Assembly: GCA_963706385.1 (NCBI GenBank)
Contig: OY970153.1
Coordinates: forward strand, 310,001 to 374,000
Origin: Poindextera sp963706385
GTDB lineage: Bacteria > Pseudomonadota > Alphaproteobacteria > Caulobacterales > Caulobacteraceae
Direction: 5' to 3'
Length of the DNA stretch: 64,000 nucleotides
Position 1 is the stretch's first letter. Each line of letters opens with the position of its first letter. Of the stretch, positions 62,906-64,000 are shown one piece after another. The position numbers were made by a program, and so were the translations under genes. Under the pieces are notes generated by a model. The model saw only the letters and a program-made list of their open reading frames with translations. It made no database searches and had not been told where the DNA came from.

Positions 62906-64000
62906 ATGACCAGCCTTGCGGACGCTTCTCCCGCGACCGCCGATCCCGAACACTACGTCGACAAGAAACGGTATCTATGGATGCTGTCGATCGTCTGGCC
63001 GGCGGCGCCCATGATCGGGCTCTACCTGGTCCATCTGACGGGCTGGAGCGTCTTCTACGCGTTCACGCTGGTCGTCTGGTACGCCGTCATTCCCGCCTGC
63101 GACCTGCTGTTCGGCGGCGATCCCAACAACCCGCCGGAGAGCGCGGTCGATCGGCTGGAGGCGGATCGCTACTACCGCGTCCTGACCTACCTCACCGTGC
63201 CGATGCACTACGCCTCGCTGATCGTCTCGGCCTGGTGGGTGGCGACCCAGTCCGTTCCCTGGTGGGGGGTGGTGGCTCTGGCGCTGTCCCTGGGCGTCGT
63301 GAACGGACTGGCGCTGAACACCGGTCACGAACTGGGGCACAAGAAGGATTCCTTCGATCGCTGGATGGCGAAAATCGTTTTGGCGGTGGTCGGTTACGGC
63401 CATTTCTTCATAGAACACAACCGGGGCCACCACCGCGATGTCGCCACGCCCGAGGATCCCGCGACCTCCAGGATGGGCGAGAGCATCTACGCCTTCTCCC
63501 TCCGCGAAATCCCGGGCGCGTTCAAACGCGCCTGGGGCCTGGAGACGCTGCGGCTGGCGCGCTCGAACCGGAGCGTCTGGAGCCTGGACAACGAGATCAT
63601 CCCGCCGCTGTTGCTCAGCCTCGCGCTGTACGCCGCGCTGCTGCTCGCCTTCGGGCCGCAGCCCAAGCTGCTGGTGTTCCTGCCCATCCAGATGGCCTTC
63701 GGCTGGTGGCAGCTGACCAGCGCCAACTACATCGAGCACTACGGCCTGCTGCGCCGGAAGCTGGAGAACGGGCGTTACGAGCGCGCCGAACCGCGGCATT
63801 CCTGGAACAGCAACCACATCGCCTCGAACCTGATCCTCTTTCACCTGCAGCGTCATTCCGACCACCACGCCCACCCGACGCGCAGCTATCAGTCGCTGCG
63901 GAATTTCGACGATCTGCCCGAACTGCCGAGCGGCTATCCCGGTATGTTCTTCATCGCGCTGATCCCGCCGGTCTTCCGCGCGCTCATGGACCGCCGCGTG
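62906..64000 (+). CDS. alkB: Alkane 1-monooxygenase, 3'-truncated
   Basis: The first 365 codons of a membrane-bound non-heme diiron hydroxylase that oxidises terminal methyl groups of n-alkanes with rubredoxin as electron donor. Six membrane helices are expected. The histidine boxes are NTGHELGHKKD, EHNRGHHRDVATPEDPATSR and LQRHSDHHAHPTRSYQ, and NYIEHYGL is the fourth signature. The frame is still open at the window end; about 30-40 residues are missing. GAGGAAAG lies before the ATG at 62906. It is in line with the TetR/ABC operon. Confidence 0.93.
   Translation, partial: MTSLADASPATADPEHYVDKKRYLWMLSIVWPAAPMIGLYLVHLTGWSVFYAFTLVVWYAVIPACDLLFGGDPNNPPESAVDRLEADRYYRVLTYLTVPMHYASLIVSAWWVATQSVPWWGVVALALSLGVVNGLALNTGHELGHKKDSFDRWMAKIVLAVVGYGHFFIEHNRGHHRDVATPEDPATSRMGESIYAFSLREIPGAFKRAWGLETLRLARSNRSVWSLDNEIIPPLLLSLALYAALLLAFGPQPKLLVFLPIQMAFGWWQLTSANYIEHYGLLRRKLENGRYERAEPRHSWNSNHIASNLILFHLQRHSDHHAHPTRSYQSLRNFDDLPELPSGYPGMFFIALIPPVFRALMDRRV

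Overview
The window is about 64 kb of high-GC, tightly packed chromosome from an alphaproteobacterium. Gene content and order point to the Caulobacterales, most likely a Phenylobacterium or Caulobacter relative. The evidence is cicA-clpX-lon-hup-tRNA(Val), a full nuo operon running into birA-coaX-rnj, the mce-DUF1467-lolC-lolD block, and dnaE preceded by what looks like the 29-codon SOS division inhibitor gene sidA. No phage, insertion sequence or CRISPR array is visible.

Layout: 1-3.1 kb has a truncated enoyl-CoA hydratase, a short-chain dehydrogenase, a rhodanese, a small unknown gene and cicA (HAD phosphatase). 3.3-7.7 kb is the protein quality control and nucleoid block clpX, lon (with a sigma-32-like promoter) and hupB, ending in a terminator. 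A 13-bp hairpin, tRNA-Val, a glycosyltransferase, metY and tRNA-Asp follow. 10.9-26.5 kb is the 14-gene NADH dehydrogenase operon in the order nuoABCDE, two small membrane proteins, nuoF, a cold-shock-like/TM2 protein, then nuoG-N. 26.5-32.5 kb continues on the same strand with biotin ligase, type III pantothenate kinase, RNase J, methylmalonyl-CoA epimerase and the lipoprotein-release ABC transporter LolCD.

32.5-39 kb is the accessory part. Between lolD and dnaE, which are close neighbours in many relatives, sit a HAD hydrolase, a FixL-type heme-PAS kinase, an orphan ParA-like ATPase, a conserved hypothetical gene with a perfect LexA box at its start codon, a flavin-oxidase-like protein, a lower-GC exonuclease-BRCT gene, and several families of inverted and palindromic intergenic repeats. 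The region ends in a LexA-like promoter driving a 29-codon membrane peptide, read here as SidA, immediately before dnaE. Two candidate LexA-controlled genes, an exonuclease and the replicative polymerase therefore cluster within 6 kb.

39.1-44.9 kb carries dnaE, rpsB (with an apparent one-base insertion that breaks the frame) and tsf. The expected pyrH-frr does not follow; instead a convergent sulfate-activation operon cysD-cysNC and an EnvZ/OmpR-type two-component pair lie on the minus strand. 50-59.5 kb holds an MBL hydrolase, an amino acid permease, HrpB helicase, a double-length CoA-transferase and two RNA methyltransferases. The end has a tight TetR/ABC-importer operon of the cobalamin/iron type running toward a 3'-truncated alkane monooxygenase (alkB).
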